This document shows positions 23,073 to 34,500 of a stretch of DNA of 64,000 bases, in pieces. Numbering within the stretch: the first letter of the stretch is position 1; each line of letters opens with the position of its first letter. Under the pieces are notes generated by a model, which saw only the letters and a program-made list of their open reading frames with translations, had not been told where the DNA came from and searched no databases. The stretch lies in the NCBI RefSeq assembly GCF_047496725.1, contig NC_132972.1, positions 6,936,001 to 7,000,000 on the forward strand, in the 5' to 3' direction. Both the position numbers and the translations under genes were made by a program. This stretch comes from Anoplolepis gracilipes (lineage: Eukaryota > Arthropoda > Insecta > Hymenoptera > Formicidae).

Positions 23073-23511
23073 TTAACCATTCCTATATGAATTAAAAATT
23101 GTTTTTCACATAAATTAAAATTAAAAGTTGCAAAGTATTCATTAATGTAGTAATGGATAATGTTAGTGCAATGGATAAGTTGATAAATAAAGTTGATTCG
23201 ATTAATTTTAATATTTGTTTATTTTCATATGTGTTATTCAATAAAATGTATATAATAAATTTAAATATATATAATGTCATATAAGATATTTATATAAATA
23301 TAAAACTGTACGAGACGCGCGCGCGCAAATGCAAATTTTTAAAACTCGTTATTGCATCAGCTAAAAGTATGCACCGTATTAGAGACACGCGAGCCGTTAT
23401 TACTTGTCACGGAATATTTTAATGATTTGGAAAGTTAAGAGAATTGTAGAGTGAATATGATGAGAAATTGCGGGCTGAACAACATTAGAATTAATTGCAT
23501 GACGTTTCAAC

Positions 23512-23602
23512 ATGTGTGTGTGCGTGCGTGCACGCGCGCGAGCGTGGTGCGTATGCGTATGTGTGTGTATGTGTGTGTGTATGTGTGTGTGGTTTGTGTG
23601 GT
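23512..23602. repeat. GT/GC-rich simple repeat
   Basis: Irregular GT, GC and GTAT dinucleotide tracts (alternating purine-pyrimidine), ending just before the foldback element. Confidence 0.85.
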
Positions 23603-23620
23603 ATATTTAATATATATAGG

Positions 23621-23787
23621 TAAGGCTGAAATCACATGGTGCGAAATAAAAGTACAAAATAGAGAGTGCGTCATAGAAACAGCCAATCAAAGCTTTGCCT
23701 CAGTGTCTACTTAAGCTCTAATTGGCTGTTTCTATGACGCATTTTCTATTCCGTACTTCTATTCCGCACCATGTGACTTCACCCTAA
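23621..23787. repeat. Palindromic MITE-like element upstream of asteroid
   Basis: Arms of 67 bp (23621-23687 and 23721-23787) are inverted copies with a modest number of mismatches: TAAGGCTGAAATCACATGGT outward on the left matches TTAGGGTGAAGTCACATGGT from the right. The loop is 33 bp. The arms end in AGCCAAT/ATTGGCT. The structure fits a non-autonomous foldback transposon. Confidence 0.92.
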
Positions 23788-24166
23788 GGGATCACAAAAA
23801 ACTGAGCCGTAGCGTTTCTCAGGTCTCAGACACTCAGGCTTCTCTCTATCGCTAGTCGCTGTGTTGTGACATATTGTATATTATTACACATAAAAATAGT
23901 ATCGAGTAATAAATTAGAAATTTGAAAGTGGCTATGATATTTATAATCATGACTGGTCAAAAATAATAATCGCTAGAGATAATAAGTTTGATGAAAAAAG
24001 ACATCAAAAGAGAAACACCTCTTCAGGTTAGATTCAGTCTCAAACAAATATCATATGTATAAAAAATACAATTAAGAAAAAAAAACAATTTAAAGAATTA
24101 AAAGAATTATTATAAACACAAATAATATCAGTATTCAATATTTTTTACAGAAATTTTTAATTCACC

Positions 24167-24193
24167 ATGGATATAATTTTTATGAAGCTTTAA
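24167..24193 (+). promoter_or_regulatory. Upstream ORF before asteroid
   Basis: ATG GAT ATA ATT ... CTT TAA codes 8 residues and ends 13 nt before the asteroid ATG at 24207. Its context (CACCATGG) is a stronger Kozak match than that of the main start, so it could reduce translation. This needs the transcript start to lie upstream. Confidence 0.45.
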
Positions 24194-24206
24194 GTAATTC
24201 TTGAAA

Positions 24207-26519
24207 ATGGGAATTCCTGGATTAACAACGTACATATCCAATCACTCTGAGGATTATCTTGAAAATTATGCCCTACATGATATTTATTTAGTGATTGATG
24301 GCAATAGTATAGGTTGTCAATTGTATAATTGGTATGCAAGATGTAACTGTGTCTTTGGTGGTGATTATGACAAGTATGCGCAATGTGTAGCAGATTTTTT
24401 TAATGAACTTTTTATGTGTAACGTCACTCCGTTAGTCTTAATCGATGGCGGTTGCGAAGATAAAAAACTAAAGACGGTTATATCCCGAACTAACGAGAAG
24501 ATTGGAATAGCGTCACGTTATACACCAAACTCTCATCAAAGAACCAAATTCTTTCCTCTATTCATAAAAGAAGTTTTTAAAGATGTTATGAAAGAGAAAG
24601 GCGTCAAATATACACAATGTATATTTGAAGCTGATAATACCATAGCTGCAATAGCACGTATTCTCAACTGTCCTGTATTAAGTTACGACTCTGATTTTTA
24701 TATTTATGGATCATTGTATATACCATTCAGTACTTGGGAAAATAATGTAGTTCCTAATCCGGTAGGTCGAGGTTACATGAAACTTTGTAAAATTTACCGT
24801 ACAGAAAAGCTTTTTCGAGTTTACAAGGGATTGAATCAATCTTTATTGCCTCTAGCAGCAATATTATTGGGAAATGACTATGTGAAACAACATACATTTA
24901 GAAACTTTTTTCGTCATTTGAAATTACCACGAGCAGGAAGAAAAAAGTACAATGAGCAACAACGACGTATAGATGCCACATTTAATTGGCTACGAAGACA
25001 TAGTTTAAACCAAGCTATAATAGGAATATTAAGTAGATTACGAAAACGAGAACGCAAACATGTTTTAAACGTAATAGAAATGATAATAAATGGTTATATC
25101 AATGCTTCACTGAGTGTATTACATATACTAGATGTTCCTGCAGAGAATTTTTCAAGAGCAAATGTACAGAATGCATTCAAAACGTACAAATTTGAAGGCG
25201 ATATATACAACCTGACATACATTGAGGAAAAGTCGAACGATGCAAATTTAAGTGATGAAGACAACGAAACAGACGAAAAAGAAATAACAACCATACTTGA
25301 TGAGAAAGAGGTGATTTCTGATGAATCGCTAGTAAACAATTTGCCTCAATGGTTTATTAATGAATTCAAATTGGGCAGATATCCTTCTTATTTCATAGAC
25401 TTGATAATACGGAAATTATACGTTTGCCCCGCGCAAATCGAAGACTATGTCTACGTCTCATCTGTCGTTACTAGTTTAAAAATTATAAGTGTTATTTATG
25501 GATTACTGATATCGGATATTGAAGGAATAAAGCCTTGCATGGAATATATGACCAGAGATGAGGATAAGAAAATAAAGCGTTATCAATTAAAATACAATAA
25601 TAATATATTAGGTTGCACATTACCATCTTTGTTTAACTTGAGAGAACTGCCGATTATTATTAGACGAGAAATTTTAAACACCACCTTGGGAATTACTAAT
25701 GAAAATTGTATAAAAGAATTTCCATCAAATTGGACATTATATATCGCGACCATGAAGTATTGGATAGATCAACAAAAAGAATCATTTAAATTTAGGTGTC
25801 ATATATACTCTTTATTATTTGCTATGTTATTTAACATAATAGATCATAAAATAGGCCTGTATAGAAACCTAAACAGATTTTATCATAGATTCAATAAAAC
25901 TGTGGAAAATATTAAATATACGAGAAAAATGAGAAACTATCGACCACAATATTCAGTCGACACTACACTAATAAATGCATTTCAAGAAGTTAATGCAGAT
26001 GATTGCTTGCTTGTAGCTTCATTTTTTGTATCTAATTTCGAAGCTGATCAAAAACTATATCAGCAACCAAAACGATTCAATATTACAATTGTTCATGGTT
26101 TTGCAGAGTTTCAGAATTGTTTAAGACACAGTATGAACTTAAATGCGTTATTGGAATATCCGTATGAACAAACCAAGATTGCTAATATGTTTAATGGTAC
26201 CTTGCTATATAATTTATGTAGCAATTTTAAAAGACGCGACGATGTTGAAGTTTATATTAATTTGATTTTGCAAAATTCTCCAAGTTTATCGCATCTATTT
26301 AATATACTTTTATTAAAAGTCAAACCTTTGTTTGATACAGTATTGGAAAAGAAAGACAATAAACGTAAAAAGCAAAAAACAAAAAGACATGAGAAAAAGG
26401 AATCTACTACACAGAAAGAAGATCATGAAAAAGAAACTATAAAAACATGTGAAAATACCAGCAAAGAAACCTTTTATGATGTAAATAATTCTTTTTCGGT
26501 TCTTGGTACACAACATTAG
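24207..26519 (+). CDS. ast: Protein asteroid homologue (ASTE1), XPG-like nuclease
   Basis: This is a FEN1/XPG-superfamily protein; human ASTE1 is reported as a structure-specific nuclease acting in DNA end processing, and fly asteroid was linked to EGF-receptor signalling. A single coding exon gives 770 aa. The start is the ATG at 24207, giving the family's N-terminus MGIPGLTTYI; an in-frame TTG 6 nt earlier is not a start. The acidic metal-binding set is complete: Asp31 (VIDGNS), Asp80 (LIDGG), Glu141 and Asp143 (FEADN), Asp161 and Asp163 (YDSDFYIYG), with the spacing seen in FEN1-type enzymes. A helix-hairpin-like segment follows (AAILLGNDYVKQHTFRNFF). The last about 65 residues are Lys-rich (KKDNKRKKQKTKRHEKKE), probably a nuclear or DNA-binding tail. 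It is tail-to-tail with the small gene at 26855-27354. Confidence 0.95.
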   Translation: MGIPGLTTYISNHSEDYLENYALHDIYLVIDGNSIGCQLYNWYARCNCVFGGDYDKYAQCVADFFNELFMCNVTPLVLIDGGCEDKKLKTVISRTNEKIGIASRYTPNSHQRTKFFPLFIKEVFKDVMKEKGVKYTQCIFEADNTIAAIARILNCPVLSYDSDFYIYGSLYIPFSTWENNVVPNPVGRGYMKLCKIYRTEKLFRVYKGLNQSLLPLAAILLGNDYVKQHTFRNFFRHLKLPRAGRKKYNEQQRRIDATFNWLRRHSLNQAIIGILSRLRKRERKHVLNVIEMIINGYINASLSVLHILDVPAENFSRANVQNAFKTYKFEGDIYNLTYIEEKSNDANLSDEDNETDEKEITTILDEKEVISDESLVNNLPQWFINEFKLGRYPSYFIDLIIRKLYVCPAQIEDYVYVSSVVTSLKIISVIYGLLISDIEGIKPCMEYMTRDEDKKIKRYQLKYNNNILGCTLPSLFNLRELPIIIRREILNTTLGITNENCIKEFPSNWTLYIATMKYWIDQQKESFKFRCHIYSLLFAMLFNIIDHKIGLYRNLNRFYHRFNKTVENIKYTRKMRNYRPQYSVDTTLINAFQEVNADDCLLVASFFVSNFEADQKLYQQPKRFNITIVHGFAEFQNCLRHSMNLNALLEYPYEQTKIANMFNGTLLYNLCSNFKRRDDVEVYINLILQNSPSLSHLFNILLLKVKPLFDTVLEKKDNKRKKQKTKRHEKKESTTQKEDHEKETIKTCENTSKETFYDVNNSFSVLGTQH

Positions 26520-26595
26520 ACTTTCTATTGTATATAATCAAGTTGTATCTGTATATATACACAATTATGTATGTATAATTTGTATATTTTATATA

Positions 26596-26601
26596 AATAA
26601 A
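26596..26601 (+). terminator. Polyadenylation signal of asteroid
   Basis: AATAAA 77 bp after the stop codon, followed by A-rich then AT-rich sequence. Confidence 0.55.
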
Positions 26602-26698
26602 GACTTATAAAAAAACAAATTTATATATCATTTATATCTATATAAATATTTATATAAAGTTTCTGACAGAATAAAAAAAACTTCTGTATATCAGTATG

Positions 26699-26769
<71 letters not shown>

Positions 26770-26783
26770 CGCGTGCGCGTGGA
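26699..26783. repeat. Compound (TA)n(GT)n(GC)n microsatellite
   Basis: About 52 bp of TA running into GT and then GCGT repeats, in the convergent 3' region between asteroid and the small minus-strand gene. Confidence 0.93.
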
Positions 26784-26854
26784 GAGATCTAATGCGGTGT
26801 AAAATAATTTAATAACGATGTATAATTTTTATGCATTTCACAATTAGAAAAAAT

Positions 26855-27354
26855 CTAAACTAAATCTTCACTGCTATCGGTTTCATCAGTATTAGAACTC
26901 GTATAAGCCTTTTGTTTCTGACGCAGTCTTGATCGCTTAACATCAGCCTTTTTCTTTTTCACGTTACACCATCGATTATTCTAAACGAATAGGAAAAAAA
27001 ACCAAAGATTTTTATGTTATGCAATATAAAGATTGGAATAAAAAATAATGTTTGTATTACATTTTTATACATTTCCCAGAATGCGCTGATCGCTGTTTTA
27101 GAAGTTGCTTCCTCTCGTAAAGTCGGTATACAATATTGGTCATCTCCGTGTTTGGCGAGGAGTCCAACACAAACAGCATATTTCAATTTTTCCTGCAATT
27201 CTTGCTCGAGAATTTTCAAGTCTCTTTCAACCGGATAGTGTCTTTGTATAAAATCTTTTAAATTCTTTAATTTAACAAATAGTTGACGTTTTTGCAATTC
27301 TTTTACAGCTATACGTAGCATCTGTGGCGTTATAGAGATTTTCTTTCTCTCCAT
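26855..27354 (-). CDS. Small uncharacterised protein, possible winged-helix-like domain
   Basis: Two exons join in phase 0: 27061-27354 and 26855-26980, giving 139 aa. I do not recognise the gene with certainty. Residues 1-95 look like a compact helical domain (MERKKISITPQMLRIAVKEL, QKRQLFVKLKNLKDFIQRHY, PVERDLKILEQELQEKLKYA, VCVGLLAKHGDDQYCIPTL). The pattern of helices with a closing strand is reminiscent of SAMD1-like or H1-like winged-helix domains (an inference by eye). A basic linker follows (NVKKKKADVKRSRLRQKQKA), then an acidic Ser/Asp/Glu tail ending DETDSSEDLV, suggesting a nuclear, chromatin- or DNA-associated protein. CAG directly precedes the ATG, so a 5' UTR intron is likely, with a possible donor at about 27438. 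It lies tail-to-tail with asteroid. Confidence 0.75.
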
Positions 27355-28522
27355 CTGAATACAAAATATAACTGTATATTTCGAAAGAATATGGGACTGA
27401 CAAATTCTTTGATTATTTCCAAAATTTCACACATTTACCTTCAACGAAATTCTTGTAAGAAAACATAAAAATTTGTTAATGTATTATATCATTAAAAAGA
27501 TAGTTCTAATATTTGAATTTGTCAATTTGTCTATGCATTGTCTGATTAATCATTAAAAATGTTGGTATTAGTAAAACTATATCATTTACATGTTTGTTAA
27601 ACTATATCATTTTATTGAGTTTAAAGTTACCAAAAATTACATAAATATGTTTACTGATTGAAAAAAAATTATGGTTAATTATCGAATGTATAATGCCAAA
27701 TAAAGTGCATAGATTCTTTTATATACAAGTTTGGTACTATTGCTATCGTCGAGATATCACATGAATAAGCTTAGTAATAAATAAAATAATATAAGCTCTA
27801 TTGGATTTTAAACAAAATTTTTATCAATATTATATAAACATAGAACATTTTATGTCCTCTATCAAAATGCAAGTTTAACCAATAATCAATAACAGAGTTT
27901 ATCAATTTACATAAAACATATAAATAAGATATTATTGTAAACTTGATAAAACAGATAAATAAGATATTATTGTAAACTTGATATCACATTGAAATCAAAT
28001 TACAATACGCTATATTATATATTAATACACAATTAAATATAAGATTTATAATAAATTAGCTATAAAAGTGTGTGACGACTGAACATTTTTACAACAATCA
28101 TACGATTATATTACAATTTGGTTCTGGCGGATTGCAATAAAAATTAGATTAATAATTCGAGAACACTATCTTCTCACATTAATTAAGCCCTATGTACATA
28201 AGCTCATATCATAGACTGTTATATATAGCTTCTGTACTTGCCATTTGGCATTTTTGCAACTATGACAAAATACCATTGCACTGAATCTATACATTGCGTG
28301 GATTCTTATATTTCCTAATAATATTTTATTTCTACATAGACGAATGTGTTCCACAAATATTGTTTTAAAATAAATTATATTATTATATTTCTCCCGATAT
28401 GATTTGCCTCACCACGATCATGAAATAGTACCAACACCACGCTGCGAAAATTTTTGAATAAACAATTGATACACATTATTCAAGTGACAAGAAAGTAACA
28501 CAAAACATTGTTATTAAATTCC
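27355..28522. other. Intergenic between the small gene (-) and the ORP8 3' end (-)
   Basis: This holds the 5' flank of the small gene and the likely 3' UTR of ORP8. It contains a 35-bp-period tandem repeat (27921-27983). No further coding sequence is seen. Confidence 0.55.
27921..27983. repeat. 35-bp tandem duplication
   Basis: The unit TAAATAAGATATTATTGTAA... occurs at 27921 and again at 27956, with 28 bp identical. Confidence 0.9.
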
Positions 28523-31500
28523 TCAACCCTTATTAGGATTATTGCTCCAGACGCTTACAAAGTATTGCACTAAGAAAACTATAATAATAATAAGTATAGT
28601 ATCCACGAAGCTCTTAAACATACTTATATTATGATGCTGTTCACCAGACTCTCTTTGTTTCTTGCAAACTTGTTCTACAATTTGTTGTATACGATTTAAT
28701 TTCTCACCATGTTCTAGCATTTGATTCTCCACTTCTTTCATTATAACTATTATTCTAAAACATATATTTATATATGTATGAGGTTATAAGAAATTGTGTT
28801 CTATAACAATTTTATGTGCATTATTATATAAATATCTTACCTAGCAGTCGAACGTCTTCTTTTTCCTAATGATTGACTAGAATCGGTATGCGCTTCTGCG
28901 GACGAACTCCCGGAATCATGAGCTGTCTCTGTCATAGGCATGTTATTAGACAGCTGCCTTTTTGAAGATTTGAGTACTGATAAAGATGAACGTGACTCAG
29001 CTTGTAATAATGGGATCTGCAATGATTATTATTTGCATACAATTTAAATGAATTACATAGGTTTACATATAAATGTTTATATACATAAATGTATAGGTAT
29101 AATTATATATAAATATATAGAAATAATAAATAATAATTAATCAGAAAATGTTTTTTTTATATGATTTTAATATTTTTAGTTAATAATTCTTGAAACTCTA
29201 TCTTTATCTTTTTCGACTCTGATAATTCATTTAACATCTAAATTAAATAAGTATTTTCTAGATTATTAAATATTAAGTAAATGTATATGGGTATATGTTG
29301 ATTAATGTGCAAATAATTACAATGAAATAATTCGCCTTTATCTATTAATTACATTTAGATGTTGTTAGATTACATTGATTGAAGAAAAATGAAAATCTTA
29401 AATTATGAGAAATGTTAAAAATTGTATAAGAAAAAGCTAGAATAACATTTTTATTCTTCATTCGTATAGGTTACAAAGTTTGTCTCTACTCTTTACTTTT
29501 TTGTTAGATCTTGGGATAATCCTTTCTATTTCTTTTTTATAAAAGCAGGATATGTCATATGATATGTGTAAATTATTATTTCAGAAAAGATGACAATACA
29601 CGTGCATGACATTTAAAATTATATATAAGATTAAAACAGAAAATTATAAACTATTATATAAATTTTTTAAAACTTTTCAGAGTATGTATATTTAAAACTT
29701 ACTTTAACTGTAAGAATTTCAGATTTTTCATTTTTCACGCAATTTATGCAAACTTATAATGTAGAGTTCTAAGACTAAATAAATATATCACTCTACAAAA
29801 AAACAATTAATTGAATTAATTAATAAATACGATAATAAAAATTAAACTAACAAACTGCAAATCGAGCGAAATAGGTTTATTACAAATATCGAAAATGTAT
29901 ACAGAGAGTCTATTCAAATCCATTGATAGCAAATAATAAAATAAAGTAGAATAATATATGTATTTGCTCAGTAGCACTGTCGAAAAAGAAGAAAAAACCA
30001 CAAAGCGGTTAAAAGTAATGGTTACTTATATGTATAGAAATGTTAAAATACACACAGCATGCAAATTAGATCTTATATCGCTGTACCTGTGATTGTGGAT
30101 CAGTAGACACAATACTGCCAGTACGCATAATAGGTGTTTTATGCCTTGTCTTTGTGCGTACTATATAATTCTCTTCGTATTGTACTACATCGTTTCTCGG
30201 ATCCCATGGTCTTACATCGGCATGCCGATAGACCCAATTTCCTGTTATAATATCCTAAATAATAGAAATTATATTATTTTATAAATATTATATATTCGTC
30301 ATAATATCAATACAATATAAAAACGACATACTTGAACAAAATATTTTGGAATCCATTCTTGTCCGAGACTTTTCCGCTCTTTAGCACGTTCTCTTTGTGC
30401 TTCTTCGAGTCGAGTTTTAGCCTCAGTAGCAGCGAGTTGATCATCTCTATTAATGGCTTGTGTAACAGCATACCACAATTTTTCACTTTCCCATTGTCCT
30501 TGATATTCCAAAGGAACAGTGTATTTCTTTAACCTGTTTTTGCGTACTTCCGGAATTGGATTGAAAAATACATTTTCTTGCTGTAAAATAAAAAGACATA
30601 TTAATAATTAGTTAAAAAATTATCGATTAAGCTTTAACTTACTCCTGTTCGCTTGTCCGTTATTAAAATCAGTCCATCCCAATATCCCGATATAGTAGCT
30701 AAAGTTTCCTTTCCTAAACGTATTCGCCCTACAACTTGATTCATTAGTTCTGCACCACCAAGGAATGGCTGAAAATGTTATTATTATATCTTTTTAGTAA
30801 CAACAATTTCTTAAATAATATATTTTTTTTCAAATATATATATAATCTTATTGATATTGCACAAAAGCAGTATAATATAATACTGTTTCTGTTACCTTAA
30901 GTTTAAATTCTAATTCGGTGTGATAGCCAGTTTTCTCACATATTATGTTCACTTTTCCACCAAGTTCCATAGACAATGTTCCCATTAGAATACCTTTACA
31001 ATGCGCATAAGGAATTGTCATTGTATAATCTTCACCTCTTGGTAGCATTGTTAATACAGCAACACCATCTAAAACTGCAGAGGTTGAATTCCCTGTAATA
31101 AAAATTTGTACGATAAGTTATATCATTACTGAATAGAAATATTAGTACAGAGTATTATCTCATTCTATATTAAATAGCAAAGAAATAAAGACTTGCCATA
31201 AAATTTAGACTTTGCAATAATCGTAGCGCTAATAGTAAATCCATCTTGGCGATTTGTCACATAGAATCCTGAGATGGGTGGATGATGCGATAACTAGCAG
31301 ACATTTAAACACATGCATCAAGATGAAATATAACACAATATATCTATATAAAAAAATAAATTTTATATATAGATTCTAGATTAATAAAAAATCCATTATT
31401 AAGGAAGATTCTGTGATATTTTGAGAACATGAGACAAATTGTTCAATATAGTTAATATTAAATATTTTTGGGAATTGTTACTTGTTCAGCTAAGTAGAAT

Positions 31501-34500
31501 GTTCTTGAACCATTAGGATGTTGCCAATAGCAACGGAATGTTTCGCCTAAAAGCGGATTATATGGCTTTTTCAGGCCTTGTGGTTTCTTATAAAATCCCG
31601 ATAAGTACCATTTTACTACAGCCTTCATACGTGTAAATGCATCATCTTCCAATACTGCTCTGTAAAATAAAATAAAAATAAGTTTAAAAATTTAGATTTT
31701 TTTATGTAAAACCTACAATATTGAATACAATATAGAAACATACAAATCATAATTGAAATATATTATGTTATATTTTACTAACTGAGACAATAAATCGGCG
31801 TGATAATAAGAATCGGCCAGTTTTTCCAGAAATGAACGTGGTTCTAAAATAAAAGTTGGTAATACGACCTTAGACAGATCCATGCCAGGACGAACTTGTT
31901 TCATTAAGAACCATATCAAAGACTTTTGCTCTTCTTGTAGCTCCGTAACAACTTCACCGGCCTATTTATTAATAACGATATAATATAGAAGTAAATATAT
32001 ACAAAATATATAAAATTATATATTTATACGATAAAATCAAAATAAGTGGAGAAACTTGATTGAGTAGAAATCTTTGATTAAAAAAATTACAATGCAACAA
32101 ATTATAAATATTTCGTTAGAGATATTTATTTTTCAATGTGATATGTTTATATTCTAGTTAAAAATTATATTACAATTGAATACTTACGGTTCCAAGAACT
32201 TCGTTTTCATTAGAAACGTATGGTGTTTCAGTTATTGGCTCTGTCGAGTGATCTTCCTTGGCTGATGCCTCAGATTCGCTATCCGAAGCACTGATTTCAG
32301 CATCAGCTGCTACTCCATTCTCCGGCTGACTAATATCGTCCAGGTCTGTATGCGAGATGTACACAGGATCTAGCGTTACTACTTGATGGGTATCGTACTC
32401 TAAGACATATACAGAAGGAACAGTCATGCAACGTGCTGGGGAGATTGGTAGATGAGATGCAGAAGAAGGCAGCTTTGAAGAACCAGATGGCTGTTTGTCA
32501 CCATTATCTGGTTCTTTATTGGAAATCAGAGCGTTCTCCTGATCTGTGCCAGGTGTCGAAGATCGTTCAAGTAATTGTTTCTCCCAATAAGCGACCGCAT
32601 GATAAAGCTGTTGGAACATTGGAGTTGGTGAGGGACAAATACTCCTAGGATCACGAATTAAAGAGGGAGAGTGTGTCTGCGGACACGATAACAAGCGTCT
32701 TTGAGGTGTTGTAGGCGTACGCGGAGTATAACGGTTTAAATATACTACTGGCGCAAAAAGCAGGGTAAGAAATTAGGATGATAAATAGAAAAGGAAAAGT
32801 AATAATAAATAATCATTACTTATATCATTTTTTAAGCTTTTTAAAATATTAATTTTATATACCCACGTCCTTAGAAAATAAGATTTAAATATAATTTTCT
32901 AGGAATACATTAAAATATTTTTGCTCTGAATATGTATCTAGTTTAAATTTGTCAAATTTTAGTAATAGTTCCTCGAACAGTTTGCAAACTATTTTTGTTA
33001 AAGCACCCCAATAGCTTTTAAACAACAAAATATTATTTCTTACTTATGTAATACCATATAATTTTAAATAAATCAAACTTCAATGCCATTGCAATTAATA
33101 AATAATGAGATTAATGTAATACTACATAAATAAAAAATATGACATTTATCCATATCACTCTTATTAATTATTTATGTAAATAAAAAAAGATTTGAAATCA
33201 TATTTATATTACATATAAAATATGAATTTCCATATTATTAAAATTTTTGTTACAATCTTTGTTTGGTTATAAAACTTGTAAAGAAAAAAATAAGTAATCT
33301 GAAATAAATTACTTTTATCAATAGCATTGCAAATTGACAAATCACCATGCATCATTTACAGATTGCTTCTTATACAACGTACTTTTTAAATTCATAGTAG
33401 TCTTCATAAATCCAATTCTCTATTTATACTGTTCCATCAAAAATCTCAATTGCTGTTCTTTTGTTTTGTTTGAATATATAATTCATGCATGTATTATATT
33501 GAATATTAATTGTTTAATAATAAACATTTTTCATAATATCAGATTTTTAGTTATAGTAAGAGTATAGTAGATTTCAGTTATAGTAAGAAAAAAAAACTTA
33601 AATTTTATGTAGTAATCATCTACAAAATATGTAATGTTACACAATAAAAATTTATATATACAATCTTAATATCCATGTTCCCTGTCCTCCCAGAGTTAAA
33701 TTTAAAAGAAACTTTTTTTAAATAAAAATAGAAAATAGAAATACATAATAAAATATTATTTTACTGTAGAATACATTACCTCAAATTAATTAATTTATAT
33801 ATGAAATAATATATGCATAATCTGCTTTGATAATATAATATGAGCAAATTTAGAATATTTTTGCTCATATTTTATTTTATAAAAATTTTGTCTTAAACGT
33901 AACATATTCCACTATACTTAAATATCGCGAGTAGGAAGCTTTGCCAATGATACTAACCATGGTCATCAAAGTGTTTTTCATAATCAGCTTCGCTCCATTG
34001 GGTTTCATGAGTGGTCGTCGTATCGTGTGGTAAAGGACGTGGTAGTGCGCTCGTTGAGCGCACTATTAATGAAGAACAACGTAACGATAATTCAAGTGCA
34101 TCTAACCAACATTTGCCTGCCGCTTGGGATGGTGCTCGAAAGATTAAGTAAGACGTTGGCAAAGGTTGTACAACGGCACCTAAGAAATATTAACTATAGT
34201 TAATAACTAGTTATAAGCTAAAATTATTTTTTACATTTATATAGTTACATGTGAAATACATATCCATCAGTGACTTTAAAAAAATTAGACTTACTTTATT
34301 AATATATTACAGAAAAATCAAATTATGATTTAAAAACGTGATTTGTATTCTGATTTATATTCAATTTAATAAAAATAAATAATAACAACAATCTTATTTA
34401 TAATATATGATATATTAATGATTGAGGTACAAAATTATACCAATAGCTTCTTTTTCTGGTCCTCGAGGGGCCCATATAGATTGTTCCAAAGGATGAAATA

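Larger units (their letters stand above)
23073..24206. other. 5' flank of asteroid with GT-rich repeat and foldback element
   Basis: This contains a GT/GC-rich simple repeat (23512-23602), a 67-bp-arm palindrome (23621-23787) and the asteroid promoter/5' UTR. A TTTTTTACAG at 24141-24150 may be the acceptor of a 5' UTR intron. A short upstream ORF lies at 24167-24193. Confidence 0.5.

Noticed and set aside
24201..24206. Upstream TTG start for asteroid giving two extra residues
   Set aside because: TTG is not expected as a eukaryotic start here. The ATG at 24207 gives the conserved N-terminus MGIPGL.
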